This document shows positions 47,175-58,971 of a DNA stretch of 64,000 nt, piece by piece; the first letter of the stretch is position 1; each line of letters opens with the position of its first letter. The position numbers and the translations under genes were made by a program. Under the pieces are notes generated by a model. That model saw only the letters and a program-made list of their open reading frames with translations, searched no databases and was not told where the DNA came from. This stretch comes from Cryptomeria japonica (Eukaryota; Streptophyta; Pinopsida; Cupressales; Cupressaceae): assembly GCF_030272615.1 (NCBI RefSeq), contig NC_081410.1:223995415-224059414 (forward strand). Direction: 5' to 3'.

Positions 47175-48930
47175 GATGATAGTGAATTGATTGATCCTTA
47201 GTTTATAGATAGTAGACAGAAAGGAGTGATTCCAGAAGTGGACTAGGATAAAGATGCGGAGGATCAGATTCAAGCAAGAGCATTTCCAGTCATTAGAAGG
47301 ACTAAAAAATGGTAAAGAGGGCGAAGAATGAGGAGAATTTCAAGAAAAAGCTCAACTTCACCCACTGAGGTTCCAATAGCTAACTCTCTTGTCACACCTT
47401 GTGTTGCAAGTTCCTCCAAAACACAGGTTAAGACTTAACATGCATCAAGGCCAATGAGGGCCAAGAAGGAATTGACTCCTACTAGGATCACTCGGTCTAA
47501 AACTAGAAACAAAGTAAAGCAATCATCTATGGATTCAGTAGTAGTAGATTTGGATGCCCCTTCTAACATGGACAACACTCCAGCCCATCCAGACTCAGAG
47601 GTGCAGAACATTGATAATGTAAGTGATAATCAGTAGGTGGGTGATGTGACAAACACTGCTACTACATTGGTGGTAGAGAAGGGAAAGGAAGTTGAATCTG
47701 GTTCTGATAAAGCTCCTGTGCACACTAGACGTTTATGGTTAGAGAACATTTTGAATAGTAAGATAAGGAACATAGTTCCTGATTCAGTTCCATTGGAAGA
47801 TATGGTAAGTAAATGCCTGGGAAAGACTCCCAAGGCCAAGAAACTAAAGACAATCTCCAAAATTGATTTTGATGATAGCATAGGCAATTGGACAATAGAA
47901 ATTTCTCGCCCAGATACTGATGAAGTCATAGCCAACTCTACTGCAAAGGATTTCACAGTTGAAAAACTAAATCTTGGTGTTGGAACCCGAGCAACTGATG
48001 CCTACCATCTTGAAACATCGACTAAGAAAATACTCAATAGAACATGGAAGGATGAAAGAGATAAGCATGAGATGAAGGAAATTCTAAGGAGAATGGTAGA
48101 GTATATCGAAGAAATTAATAATCCAAACCCTCAACTTCTGTCGCAACTTCCAATGTCCTTTGACCCTAAATCACCTTCTAATCAAAAGACTGGAACAAAT
48201 ACAGAAATGCAAGCTCATTACAAAAACTGTGATGGAGTGGTTAGAAGGAATTCAGAAATCAGGTGTAAAGTATTTTATCAATTTGAGTAGAGTTTATGAT
48301 GGGGCGTTAATGGTGATGAAGGAGTTGGAAACTGAAATCATGAATTGGAAAAAAGAAGAAGCTAAATGGGCAGCGAAAGCAGCACAGATGCGAGAAGTGC
48401 AAATATATGGGGTAATGAAGTTTCTCACTAAGAAACCTATAACTGGCTTAGATGATAGTATTCTGTATGTTTTCTAGAGGAACATTGAATGGAGGAATTC
48501 CTTAAGCTTATGAGGAATCTGCAAAACTAGTGAATTAGATCACAGAATTAGTTGCATCCATGCAAAATGAACTTGTGTGCATCGGAATCAAGTGTCTAAA
48601 AGATGATGGTAAGACCCTCAAAGTTGCAGAGGTTATAACAAAAACATTTGAAACCAAAATTAATTATGTCAAAGAGGCAAAGGACCTAGTTCTGGACAAT
48701 TTTTCCACTATTGTAAAGATTGAATCTCTTTTGCTTTTATGCATCGAACACTTGGACAGTCATTTCGACAAAGTTGCATAGGTTAGTAGGGAAAAAGAGG
48801 TCTGGAAGCAGAGGATGATACACGTGGGAATCCCTCATGGTACCTTAATTTGGGATTTCTCTATTGCTTACGCTGGATGGAAGAATGCAACAATTGTCAA
48901 AACTATTGAGCCCAATCAGAATGATCCATA
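47175..48930 (+). pseudogene. unrecognised long ORF, part 2
   Basis: Continues part 1 in the same phase from 47180 (acidic SELIDP, stop), through several stops, to 47454-47636 and 47637-48290 (KAPVHTRRLWLENILNSKIRN, FDDSIGNWTIEISRPDTDEV). It then changes frame to 48160-48477 (MKELETEIMNWKKEEAKWAAKAAQM, coiled) and again to 48560-48781. The middle is Ser/Thr- and charge-rich, the end helical. Joined to part 1 without element D it makes a frame of roughly 790 codons before the first shift. Function unknown; no motif of pol, gag or a known host enzyme seen. Confidence 0.55.
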
Positions 48931-49730
48931 ACTATTTTCTTATCATTAGTTTTGGCATATTTAGTTTTAAGTTTTAAGTAAACTTCTCTAAAACTTTGGG
49001 GAGGAAATCTTGAGTTTTCGTGTTTCTCTCTTTAAACCGTTAGCTAGGTTGTGACTATAAAAACTATTTTCATACTCTGAAAGGGTTCAAGAAATTTTGT
49101 TAATGTGCTGAAGTAAACTCTTGATAATTTATCTATTTTGGAAGATGTGAGGAAAGATATTCATCTATGAATTGAATATATGAAATTGATTTGATAGTTT
49201 GAATCTGTGAGTTTGAATCTGAGGAATTTATTTCTGTGTGAATGACTTCTTTTTCAAATCGATCTCATTCCTCATATTGAAAATAGTTACAAAGTTAGGA
49301 GTTAAAAATTCTGCTTTCTTTTCTGTGCATTAAGTTGGATCAGTTAAGATAGTCAGTGAGCTTTTCCTTAAATTGATATATGAGTATTTTGCATCTTCAT
49401 AACATGTTGATGTATGGAGATGAATACCTTTAATGCTTTCGAGTTAAAAGTGTACATGAACTCATAGATTAAATTAATTCATTGAAGATCTTTGAAGGGA
49501 GTTGTACCTTAATTAAGAGGAGAACAAATTATTTTCATTTATCCAACTATGCGGTTGCAAATTTGTCTTTAAAGGGTAACAGAGGTTAAGTGAAGAATAG
49601 AGATTTTGTAAAAAGACAAATCTGTTAACCAACATAACAGACATCCACTATTCCTTACAATACTCCTTGCCTCCGCAGGGGTCATCTTTGATATATAAAA
49701 ATTATCTTCTTCTAAGACTTCAGCTATAAA
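48931..49730. other. no gene recognised
   Basis: AT-rich spacer between the two convergent unknown ORFs. A purine-rich 'actttggggaggaaat' at about 48996-49012 follows the plus-strand ORF and could be a decayed polypurine tract. No LTR match recognised. Confidence 0.4.
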
Positions 49731-50597
49731 TCAATCATTAACTTCTAAGTCCCCTGATGCCAACCTTTCTATGACCATGATAGAAAATTTCTCCTCTTTG
49801 TTCTTCAGGACAAAGTCCCTAAATTCTAGGAACTGCACAAACTTATCTTCAAACATGAATGTAGAGCATGTCAATCCTTTGACGTCATCAGATTCCTCTC
49901 CTGTTTCAAAATTTATGATCATTTTATAATGACGCCTACCCTCCAAATCAGTGTGTGCCCCTTTGTATGTTGGGTCAATCTTTATCATTTTTTTATCTGG
50001 CATTTGTAGCTTAACCCACATCTCTCTTCTCCTCTAAACCTCTACATCAGAAGCAACATTTCTGATTAAGTCCTCAATCTGATCTTTTTTGTGATCGAAA
50101 CCTTTCAATTTAACCCCAACCCTAGTGTGTTCAGTAAAGTGTTCTGTATCACAATTTCTAAATTTTTCAAAAGCCATCTGATATGGCAGTAACTTGAAAT
50201 ATACCAAGTCCAATCCTTCTTTGCCAGTGATCTCAAAAGTAAAGAAATATAAATTTGGTGGGATGAAGGAGCCCTTCTTTTTATCTCTTAAATGAAACTT
50301 GTCAAACTCATTCAACTGCCAAATGATTTCTAAAAAAATAATTATGTCTGGTACATCTCTAGGCAAAACATGGGGTTTAACTGGTACATTGTAAACTTTG
50401 GTGACAGTGTACCCACGGTAGAAAAACCAGTCTCCCCAATTATGATTCACTCCTAACTCAGGCGCTTGCTCAAGGGGCCTCAAAAATCTCCTCACCCTAT
50501 CAGATAATCTACAATTGATCGGGCAGCCCAAATTTTGCATCACAATATTGACAAAAAATTCCTCAAATATGACATAATTGGAATTCTCACAATGCAT
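49731..50597 (-). pseudogene. second member of unrecognised ORF family
   Basis: 50034-50597 and 49731-50021 form one frame with one stop. At residues 78-106 it carries LPRDVPDIIIFLEIIWQL followed by an RDK, matching the 39180-39839 piece (LPRYAFDKRILIEICRQL, then RDK) at almost identical spacing: LPR, D, I, EI, QL, D, RDK, then G and P. Before that, both share G..F ... T..KV. The rest is strongly diverged. It points toward the first ORF (convergent). Function unknown. Confidence 0.6.
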
Positions 50598-51030
50598 GTC
50601 TCATAATTACATCCATTCTTCGATCGGCAAGCACTTACTCTGCTCATCTACCTTTCTCAACTTCAGCTCCGGCTCCCACTACCAAGCCTTACTTCCACAT
50701 TACAAAAGAATGCAACACAATAAACAATACCACCTAAATTGAACAATAGGGCTACCTTGCTTGATATCCAAAAGGGATTTGTGAATGCCATTAGAAATAA
50801 ATGAGGCAAAGTCAAAAAAAGTTATTAATATATGTGTGTTGAATATCGGTGGTCAACATCATCAAATGCACAAGCATCTTGGTTTGTACATCAATTCCCA
50901 ACACTTGGCAAACGACAAATTAGGTGTTTATAAAATAATTCTCAAAAAAATGATAATCATAGGGCTCAACATCTATCCTCCAAAATGAAATAGGATTCCC
51001 TTCCTTCTTCTCCCTTCTATGTAATGGAAT

Positions 51031-51390
51031 CTATTTTACCTTGAAGCTACCTTTGTCCCACTCGTATTCCCTCCCCAAAGATAGAAAGTCAATAGGCATG
51101 TCAACATTAGGGTTTAACATAAATATTTTACAAATAGATCCCCTGTCAAACCCGACCAACAAAACACCTTTCTGCGTGTAGACAAACCTGGAGTCTTGAT
51201 TATAGCTTTTTTCCACTACTCTAATTAGGTCTACATTGACAAAAAAAATTGGGACAAAAAGCTTTCCCAAATCCAATCTCCATGCATTGTTCATTGGTAT
51301 TGGGGCTCTACTCTTTTTGTAAGAATACATGAACAATTTCCTTCCACTAATTGGGATGTAAGGATCCCCACAAGATGTTTCCCTGTCCAC
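51031..51390 (-). pseudogene. upstream part of second unknown ORF
   Basis: A 119-residue frame (RKLFMYSYKKSRAPIPMNN, FVYTQKGVLLVGFDRGSICKIF) ending at 51031, upstream of and in the same direction as 49731-50597. Coding traces with many stops fill the gap, so it is probably the N-terminal part of the same decayed protein. A weak similarity of GVLLVGFDRGSI to GEVLLKISQEVI of the first ORF supports this, but is not decisive. Confidence 0.45.
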
Positions 51391-51949
51391 AAGTCTATCA
51401 AATCAATACCCATACCCTAGGCTTGCTTTCCTCATTTCAAAGATCCGGGCAATTGAGCAATAATATCTTCATCCAAGACCCTCTTATTATTAGCTCTTTT
51501 TGAATTTCACCCCATCTTAATAAAAATTAGGGTTTTAAGAAAATACAGAAACTAAGCTTCCAAGGGAAATTGAATAGTAAAAATTTCTATATACAATCTA
51601 ATTAATCTTTAGCCTTTAGAGTACACAATTTCAACAACTAATCCATAGAAAACTGAGAAGACCCTTTAGTAGCTAGAAACGATCAAACCCTTCAGAAAAT
51701 CAAAGTTCAAACCCTTGTAGTCACGGGTTACCTGTAAATTTGTAATTCATCGCACTGCTTCAATTACCGTGTACACTCACTTTTCTTAATTCTTAGCTTT
51801 CTGATTAGTAATAGCAATGGAGAAAACCATTAATGCATGGAGCAACAACAAACAACTAAGTCATTGTTACTTGTTCAAAGCTTTGAAATTGAACCGTTTG
51901 ATCTTCATCGATGTTATTTCGCATGATCGCATATTTTTAATATGACCCA

Positions 51950-53135
51950 CCATATGAATATGCGATAGACTAAAGCAATGTGATCCAATGGAAATAAAAA
52001 TTAAAATAAATTATTTTTAATGAACTTTAAAAAACTTTACTCCAAGATGGGGTCCACCTTGACACATGTCTCCATTTCGACTACGCTTTGTACGAATTTT
52101 GTTTAGTCAGATCTTACGCTCGAAAATGGACCTAAAGGTCGGTCCCACATGTGAAAGGTCATCCACGGCTCATGACTCATCCGATAATAATTCATAGCTA
52201 AGGTTATCACGATACAATAGAAATATTACAGTTGTCTAAGTTCCTGTAGATGTGGTGTATGGGCCCCATTGAGGATGATGTTGCACACTTGGCTAATAAA
52301 TGAGCTTTCATAATTATAAAGTTTCAAAATAAAAGCTTAGTAACTGACAAATTGACCATATGAACATGCGATAGGCTAAAGCAATGCGATCTGATGGAAA
52401 TAGAAATTTAAATAAATTGTTTTTAATGAGCTTTAAAAAATTTTACTCTGAGTTGGGGTCCACCTTGACACATGTCTCCATTCTGGCTACGCTTTGTATG
52501 AATTTTGTTTAGTCAGATCTTACATCCAGAAATGGACCTAAAGGCTAGTCCCACATGTGAAAGGACGTCCACAACTCACGGCTCAACCAATAATAATTCA
52601 TCACTAAGGCTATCACGATACAATAGAAAGATGACAATTGTTTAAGTTCCTGCAGATGTGGCGTATGAGCCCCATTAAGGATGAGGATGCACACTTGGAA
52701 TAATAAATGACTTTCATAATTATAAAGTTCTGAAATAAAAGCTTAGTAATTGACAAATTGACCCACCATATGAATATGCGATAGACTAAAGCAATGCGAT
52801 CTGATGGAAATAGAAGTTAAAATAAATTATTTTTAATGAACTTTAAAAAACTTTACTCCGAGCTGGGGTCCACCTTGACATGTGTCTCCATTTCGACTAT
52901 GCTTTGTATGAATTTTGTTTAGTTGGATCTTACGCCCAAAAATGGACCTAAAAGTCGGTCCCACGTGTGAAAGGATATCCACAGCTTGCAGCTCAGCCAA
53001 TAATAATTCATCACTAAGGCTATCACGATACAATAGAAAGATGACAATTGTCTGAGTTTCTGCAGATGTGGCATATGGGCCCCATCAAGGATGATGATGC
53101 ACACTTGGACTAATAAACGGGCTTTGTGGTTATGT
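51950..53135. repeat. three tandem copies of a unit of about 408 bp
   Basis: Copies start near 51950, 52356 and 52766 ('atgcgatagactaaagcaatg' lies at about 51959, 52365 and 52775), spaced 406 and 410 bp. Each holds 'ggggtccaccttgacacatg', 'gaattttgtttagtcagatc', 'ccaataataattcat' and 'gggccccat' blocks. They differ by scattered substitutions. The unit has no conserved reading frame; frames such as 52833-53033 occur in one copy only. Confidence 0.9.
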
Positions 53136-53676
53136 TTTATGCCTTCCCATGTCACCCCACAAATTCCATTTGGCACTTAAAGAAAGCATCACGAGATAGC
53201 GAGATACATAGTTAAGCAAGTAAGAAATCATATCCTATACAGTCCCTTCATTGTGCTATTATATCTCACGGGGTATCAAGATGTCTATGTTCCTTCTACT
53301 GGATTACCAATCTCCATTGTTCAATGATATTAGGGAATAAGTATAATTTAGGGGAAAGATTAATGTATACACAATGCACGTTAGTTTTAGACAAATGGAA
53401 AAATTATGTTAAATAAATGAAATTTGAAGACAACTTTTACAATTTAAATTATGCAATGAATCATGGAAAATTTGAAAATTGTAATTGTCTGTCAACATTC
53501 ATTTATATAGTAAAAAGGTATAAAATATCATCAATTAAACAATTACAGTTTGCATTTTGCAATAGCCCATGGGATTCAATATGAATTGAATTAAAAACTA
53601 TAAACACCTTGAAAATGTTGTTTTATCAATCGTCAGTGCCAACCAATTTGAAATGCCAATCGAAATCCGACTCCTC
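53136..53676. other. no gene recognised
   Basis: AT-rich sequence between the tandem repeats and the hAT C-terminal end. It may hold the 3' end of the hAT element, but I could not find a terminal inverted repeat. Confidence 0.4.
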
Positions 53677-56600
53677 CTATTCTACAGTTTCTTCTACATC
53701 CTTTGAATCATCTTGTCGTGTCTGCATACCTTCACTTAAAATAAAATCATCACTTTCATTCGATCCACCACCATCAATTTCTCCACTAGAAATAGTACCA
53801 ACATTTGAAGTGTTGCACAACCCTCTCCTCTCATGAATGGAATTCCAAATTGTCAATGCCCTTTCATAAGAAAAACTCTCAACATCATACTTACTTGTAT
53901 ACAGCCTCAAACAATTTTCCAAATTCTTGTCTAGTTTGCTTCTTGCCTTTGATTTCAAGAACCCCAATGCACTAAAATCTCTCTCACCCTAAACAGATCC
54001 CAATATCATGGTTTGACATAAATCAACAAGTTTGATGAATCCTGATAGTGCATCGGACAATACTAAGATTTGAGTTATTTTTCGCCAAATCGTTGTTATT
54101 GATCTCGGTAGGTGGGGACTTTACAATGCCTTAGCCTACTCCATCATTGTTGTTGAATATTCAGATGATTGATGTGAGAGCTTATTCTTATCTAAAATTC
54201 CTTCTATTTATGTTTCCTTTCCATCGACATTGCATATGGATTTCTTACAAAAATGATCAATCAAGCACTGTAACTTGTTAAAATAATTCTTTTAACTAAA
54301 ACTGACCTAATAATTAGGATACACAATAGACATGGCTTCTAATAGTCCATCTTGAGGTAATCGACTTAAAATCTCATCGGAAACCTCTTTCACAATACTC
54401 TTTAAAGTATCTTTTACAAAACTGATGATTTGGTTAAAAGCTTCCCTGGTAACATGTACATCTCTCAATCTACTTGAGTGCCTACAACCACTAGTGGCAT
54501 ACTGGTGCATTGGTACCTCATATACACGTACGCATATACATAACTTTCCGCTAGTGTTAAACTTTAAAAAATTGTTAGGATTTTCTAGATCTGTCTGTAG
54601 ACACCTAAAATTAATTAAATTAATATTTAATTAATTTTAGCTTGTCAACATAATTAACCAGTTTAATTGTGTTAATTCCCTTCTTCTTAAGATGAAATTT
54701 AATCAATCTCATCACTATAGTCCAATATTTAATATATTAATTTATCAATAAATTAATTATTTCCCCATTCTTCTAAAGTCACCTCAGCCATTATTTCTTC
54801 TAAAACCCACTTAGTTAATTAATTTTAATTGATTAACCTAACTAAAGCGATTCCTACAAATTACTTCTTGTAATCCTCACTTAGCCTAATTAATTCTTCC
54901 TTAAAGCATGCTTATCATTATTCTCCAATTTTATATTCCTCGACTCATTCTCTCTCCTTATGTCACATCCTCCTAACTTTCCCACTTGCACTCTAATCAC
55001 TCATTAAGCCACCTAATGAATCCCCTTAATAATTTGCACATCCCTAATCACCTTGATCCTTTCAAAGAAATTTAAATTCCTTGAATCTCCCCATGCATCT
55101 CTTATTTGGAATTTTCAATTCCTCTCCCCTTTCTCCAAAGAATTTTTAATTCCTTTTTCTCTTCCCAATGTACTTGGGAGCTCTTCCCATGAACCTTGAG
55201 AGGTGTGGAGATAAGAAATGCCTTTATGAAAAATCTCTTGGTCTCCACACCTTGTCCTCTCAATCCATGTGCTTCCTTTCAAATCAATCTCAACCCTTCA
55301 TTCCAAAATCGATCTTGGCCCTCCATTTTGGCCTCCTCCAATCTATAAATTGGAGTCTCCTCTCCTCACAAATCATCCACTTTTCATACATTCTTATGCT
55401 TTCCATTTCATCCCTTGATCCACTTCCATCATATTCTCATGTTGTCCATTTGAGGATGAAAATCCTCCATCATGCCCTCATAATGCCCAAATCATCCCAC
55501 ACAGTCATTATCATCCAATCCATCCATCTATCAAACATTATCCAATCTTGTTGTGTAGTAGAGAGCAATCCACATCCCATCTTGGAGCCAATCCAATCAT
55601 GTGGAGCATTTGTGCACATTCCACTTCATCAAAGGCTCAATTAGAGGACAAGAGATCATATTCATGAAGGCATACTGGTTTTTGGTATATTTGATTATGT
55701 TTTATGCTTATTTTGATTCATTCTAACCATTAACCCTCTTGTGGATTTTCCCTTGGTTCACTGTCATCAGATGCTAGCTAGAAAATTCTTCCTTTGTAAA
55801 AGGCTATCATGATAGATACATGTTATCAAGGGTCATTATTAACCTTCTATGTAGACTAGTATATTCCTGAATATACAAAATTCTTTCTTGAGCTACTTTC
55901 ACAAGCTTGCTCATTTCATTCAAAGGGAGAGAATACCAGCCAATGTTAAGTGTGTCTCTACATCACTTAACTTATGTAAATTCTCTGAAGCTTTGTCTAC
56001 TGACCCTTGTTGTTTGTACATTAGTCTAATCAGGGATTTATATTCAGAGAAAACTCTTTCTACTGGTCCACGTAAGGAGATCCATCTCGTATCAACATCC
56101 TTAAGAAGCTTGTTTCCATCGGTTATTCCCTTGACAAATTTTTGAAATTATGCAAATCGTTTGGGACTTCGACAAAAAAATGAGTATAGCTCGCAAACCA
56201 GATTTTCAACTCTAGCTACAAATTTAATTTGCTCACAATTCTAAAAGCTAAATTCAGCCCATGGGCCATGCAGTGAATGTCAATCATGTATGGTGAAATA
56301 TAAGTTTGTAGGTTTGCGCAAAGACCATTCCTATGACCTTGAAACATTGCTGCTCCATCAACTCCTACACATACCAACTTTTTGGCAATTTATAAGTCAT
56401 GCATACCACCAAATTGTTTTAAAGAATTCTTAACTAACTCAAATATATTTTGCGCTGTGGAATTATCCTTCATTTTAACAATGCAAAGTAAATAAGATTT
56501 GCGTTCGTGTTTCATTACGGTATACACATGCATACATATCCAAGAAGTATTATCTACTACTGTAACTTGATCTAAAGAATGCAATAAAGTTTGACTATTT

Positions 56601-57554
56601 AATATTTTCCTTTACATCATCGTTTTCCACATCAGCAAGACAACTTGCCCATTCCCATCCACTATTTTTTGACCAATGTGTCTGAGGAAATCTAGGAACA
56701 TTAAAAAATCTTAATAAAGTAGCAAAGTCAAGGTAGTCTAACATAGGACGACCATTTTTCAAAAGATGAAAAACAACACTCAACTGAACAATTTTTGACT
56801 TGAATGTTTCTTACATCATATGTTTGAATTGAGCCTCAATCGAACCTCGATGTTTAGCATTCTTCTCCAATCTTTTCATATTATCTTTATACTCTTCTTC
56901 ATACTTAACATGTTTACATTCTTCCTTTGTTTTCCATCTAGTCACAAATCGTTCTTTTCCATCTATGATTTGTTTTTCATACATGTTACCGATATGCTTC
57001 TCTATAGTGTCCAGTTTTAGGTTGTCCCTTTTTAGTTTCCATCTACAAATTGTACACTTGCATTCTATTGAAGGCCCATCTTTGTTTGGATTTGGCACTT
57101 CTTCAATGAATGGGTACTTTGACATCCAATCCAACTAAAAATTCCTTGTCATTTCCCACTCGCGGCCCGCTTTTGATTTTCCTCTTCTATTTCCCTTTCC
57201 TGTACTTCCAGAAACATCATCTGCGCCTTTCTCAACAACATCATCTGGGTCATTCACATCAACATTTCCTACGACATTGACATCAAGCTCAATTGACTTA
57301 TTTCGACTATTTTTGGAATCCAATTCCATTGGAACATCAAATATGACATTGGGATTTGTCTCGATTATCTCATTTCGATCTTTCTTGGAGGTTTCTCCTT
57401 CAACAATATTTTTTGGTGCATCTACAAGTACATATGTTGTACCTTCCTTTGATGGACCACCAATATTAACACTACCAAAATATGACCTTATGCTTCTATT
57501 TTTGCACTTTGTTGGCCTCCCTTCAATATTTTCAGGGTTCTGGTTGCTCGACAT
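53677..57554 (-). pseudogene. decayed hAT-family transposase gene
   Basis: Reads right to left. 57135-57554 is an acidic N-terminal part. 56811-57134 has a zinc-finger-like CKCTICRWKLKRDN ... IEKHIG (Cys27, Cys30, His47 of that piece). Broken frames at 56230-56780 show VGVDGAAMFQGHRNG and IDIHCMAHGLNLAF, blocks typical of the ZNF862/KIAA1586-like branch of hAT proteins. 53677-54000 has ERDFSALGFLKSKARSKLDKNLENCLRLY, the C-terminal hAT dimerisation region. A solo LTR (54596-55760) splits it. Many stops and shifts make it dead. Domesticated hAT relatives exist, but this copy cannot encode one. Confidence 0.75.
54596..55760 (+). repeat. gypsy-type solo LTR inside the hAT gene
   Basis: TGTAGACACCTAAAATTAATT ... 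CCTTGGTTCA, 1165 bp, flanked by a perfect CTGTC duplication (54591-54595 and 55761-55765). Its first ten bases equal the start of the gypsy LTR at 7723 (read on the minus strand), but the bodies differ, so it is a related family. The frame at 55168-55644 lies inside it and is chance. Confidence 0.88.
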
Positions 57555-58369
57555 CTCTCAAGAAATACAACGGAAAGAAATAGAAACTAAGAACTAAGAA
57601 GATAAACCTCGATCCCTTGTATCCTGATTACTCAGGCAATAAATGAAACCCTACTAAATATTTTTTTAAAAATGAACTAAAATTCGCAAAGTTTGTAGAT
57701 AAATAATCTTATAATACTAAAAAGGAAATTTTCACTCACTTACAAATTGGTTTTGTTGAAGTCTGTTATACAACAATGTTTGTAGTATCGAATTGTCTGT
57801 GATCTAAATCAATTATAGAGAGCTCAAAACATAACAAGTTGGGACAATAAAGTACCAACTTTTGACTGTATTTATACCAATCCAAATTTGGCGAATTTCG
57901 TGGGTTATATTTTAAAATTAATCTTAATTTTTGGCGAATTTAAGTGGGCTATTGGCATCATTGAGTGAAAATGGGTGAATCTCCCCAGCTAAGAAAATGA
58001 TAGGTTTCAATTTCCAAGGCGATCATGGACCTATAATTGTCGTTCACTTACAACGCAACTGGCGAAAATGGGTCCTCCTAAACGATAACTTACAAAATGG
58101 TTGGCGAAATGGGTCTTCCTAAATGATTGTTGTATTCAACTACTTAGCTGGTATTGGCGAATAAATGGGTGCATGTAGATTAGAACTCTCTAAGTTGTTG
58201 GTGAAAAAGGTGCAAAAAGTATGATTGGACCCAAAAGATGGTGGTGAAACACTTTGCCTATGACCGAAAACGCGAAAAAATCGAACGAATGAGAGATAGA
58301 CCCTCGATTCTCATATTCGCCAATTTCAAAATCCTCGATCCCGACTATTCGCCATTAAAATTTACTCTG
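57555..58369 (-). promoter_or_regulatory. hAT 5' subterminal region with GGCGAA motifs
   Basis: Upstream of the transposase start, GGCGAA or its complement TTCGCC occurs at least eight times between about 57890 and 58355, often in longer forms such as 'attggcgaat' or 'tggcgaaa'. hAT elements commonly carry clustered subterminal hexamers bound by their transposase. A candidate outer end on the minus strand is CAGAGTAAATTTTAATGGCG starting at 58369. No matching end was found on the other side, so the boundary is tentative. Confidence 0.5.
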
Positions 58370-58971
58370 GCATGCAAAAACACTAGACAATTAGGCAAGT
58401 GTTAACTCCTCTCAAGAAAATAAAATGTGATTTAAACTACCAAACACAAGCATACATGCAAATAAAGAAATCGGGTTTCAAAATCTTATAACAAACAAGT
58501 TAGTAGTTTCAACTCTCCAATCTACAGTCCATGTTTGCTAACATGCTAAAAACAAACATTAGTATCACAAAAAATCATAATCTAAGAACATAATATACAA
58601 AAACCAAGACTGAAAAACAACAAAAAAACATAATAAGAAGGGCAATATTCAATATTTTACCTTATAAAGCTTTACAATCAAAGGCATGACCAATTGTATC
58701 ACTTGCGGTACAAATCAATGTGTATGCAGTAAACTATTAGGCTTATGCGGCAATCTACCACGCTTATGTGACGTTTTGCTCTACACACATGACATTTTGC
58801 ATATTTGTTGCTAATTTATATGCATGTGGTATTCATGAATGCGTATGCAGCACACCATTTGTAAATGCAACATAAATTTGGTGAATGCGTAACTCCCATC
58901 TTAAAGCCTACAAGAAGTCCGAAACTCACAAAAAAATAAAATGTTGTTAGTTCACATAAGGTTCACTAGAA
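58370..58971 (-). mobile_element. leader fragment of a second gypsy copy
   Basis: Next to the LTR at 58972. A diverged primer-site region is at about 58950-58970 ('gttcacataaggttcacta'), and degenerate repeats such as 'gcttatgcggcaa' and 'aatgcgtatgcagc' at about 58700-58890 correspond to the arrays at 5640 and 6210. No gag is seen to the left before the hAT 5' region. 58370-58690 has no other feature. Confidence 0.6.

Noticed and set aside
55168-55644. 158-residue plus-strand ORF
   Set aside because: Lies wholly within the solo LTR 54596-55760; no domain seen.
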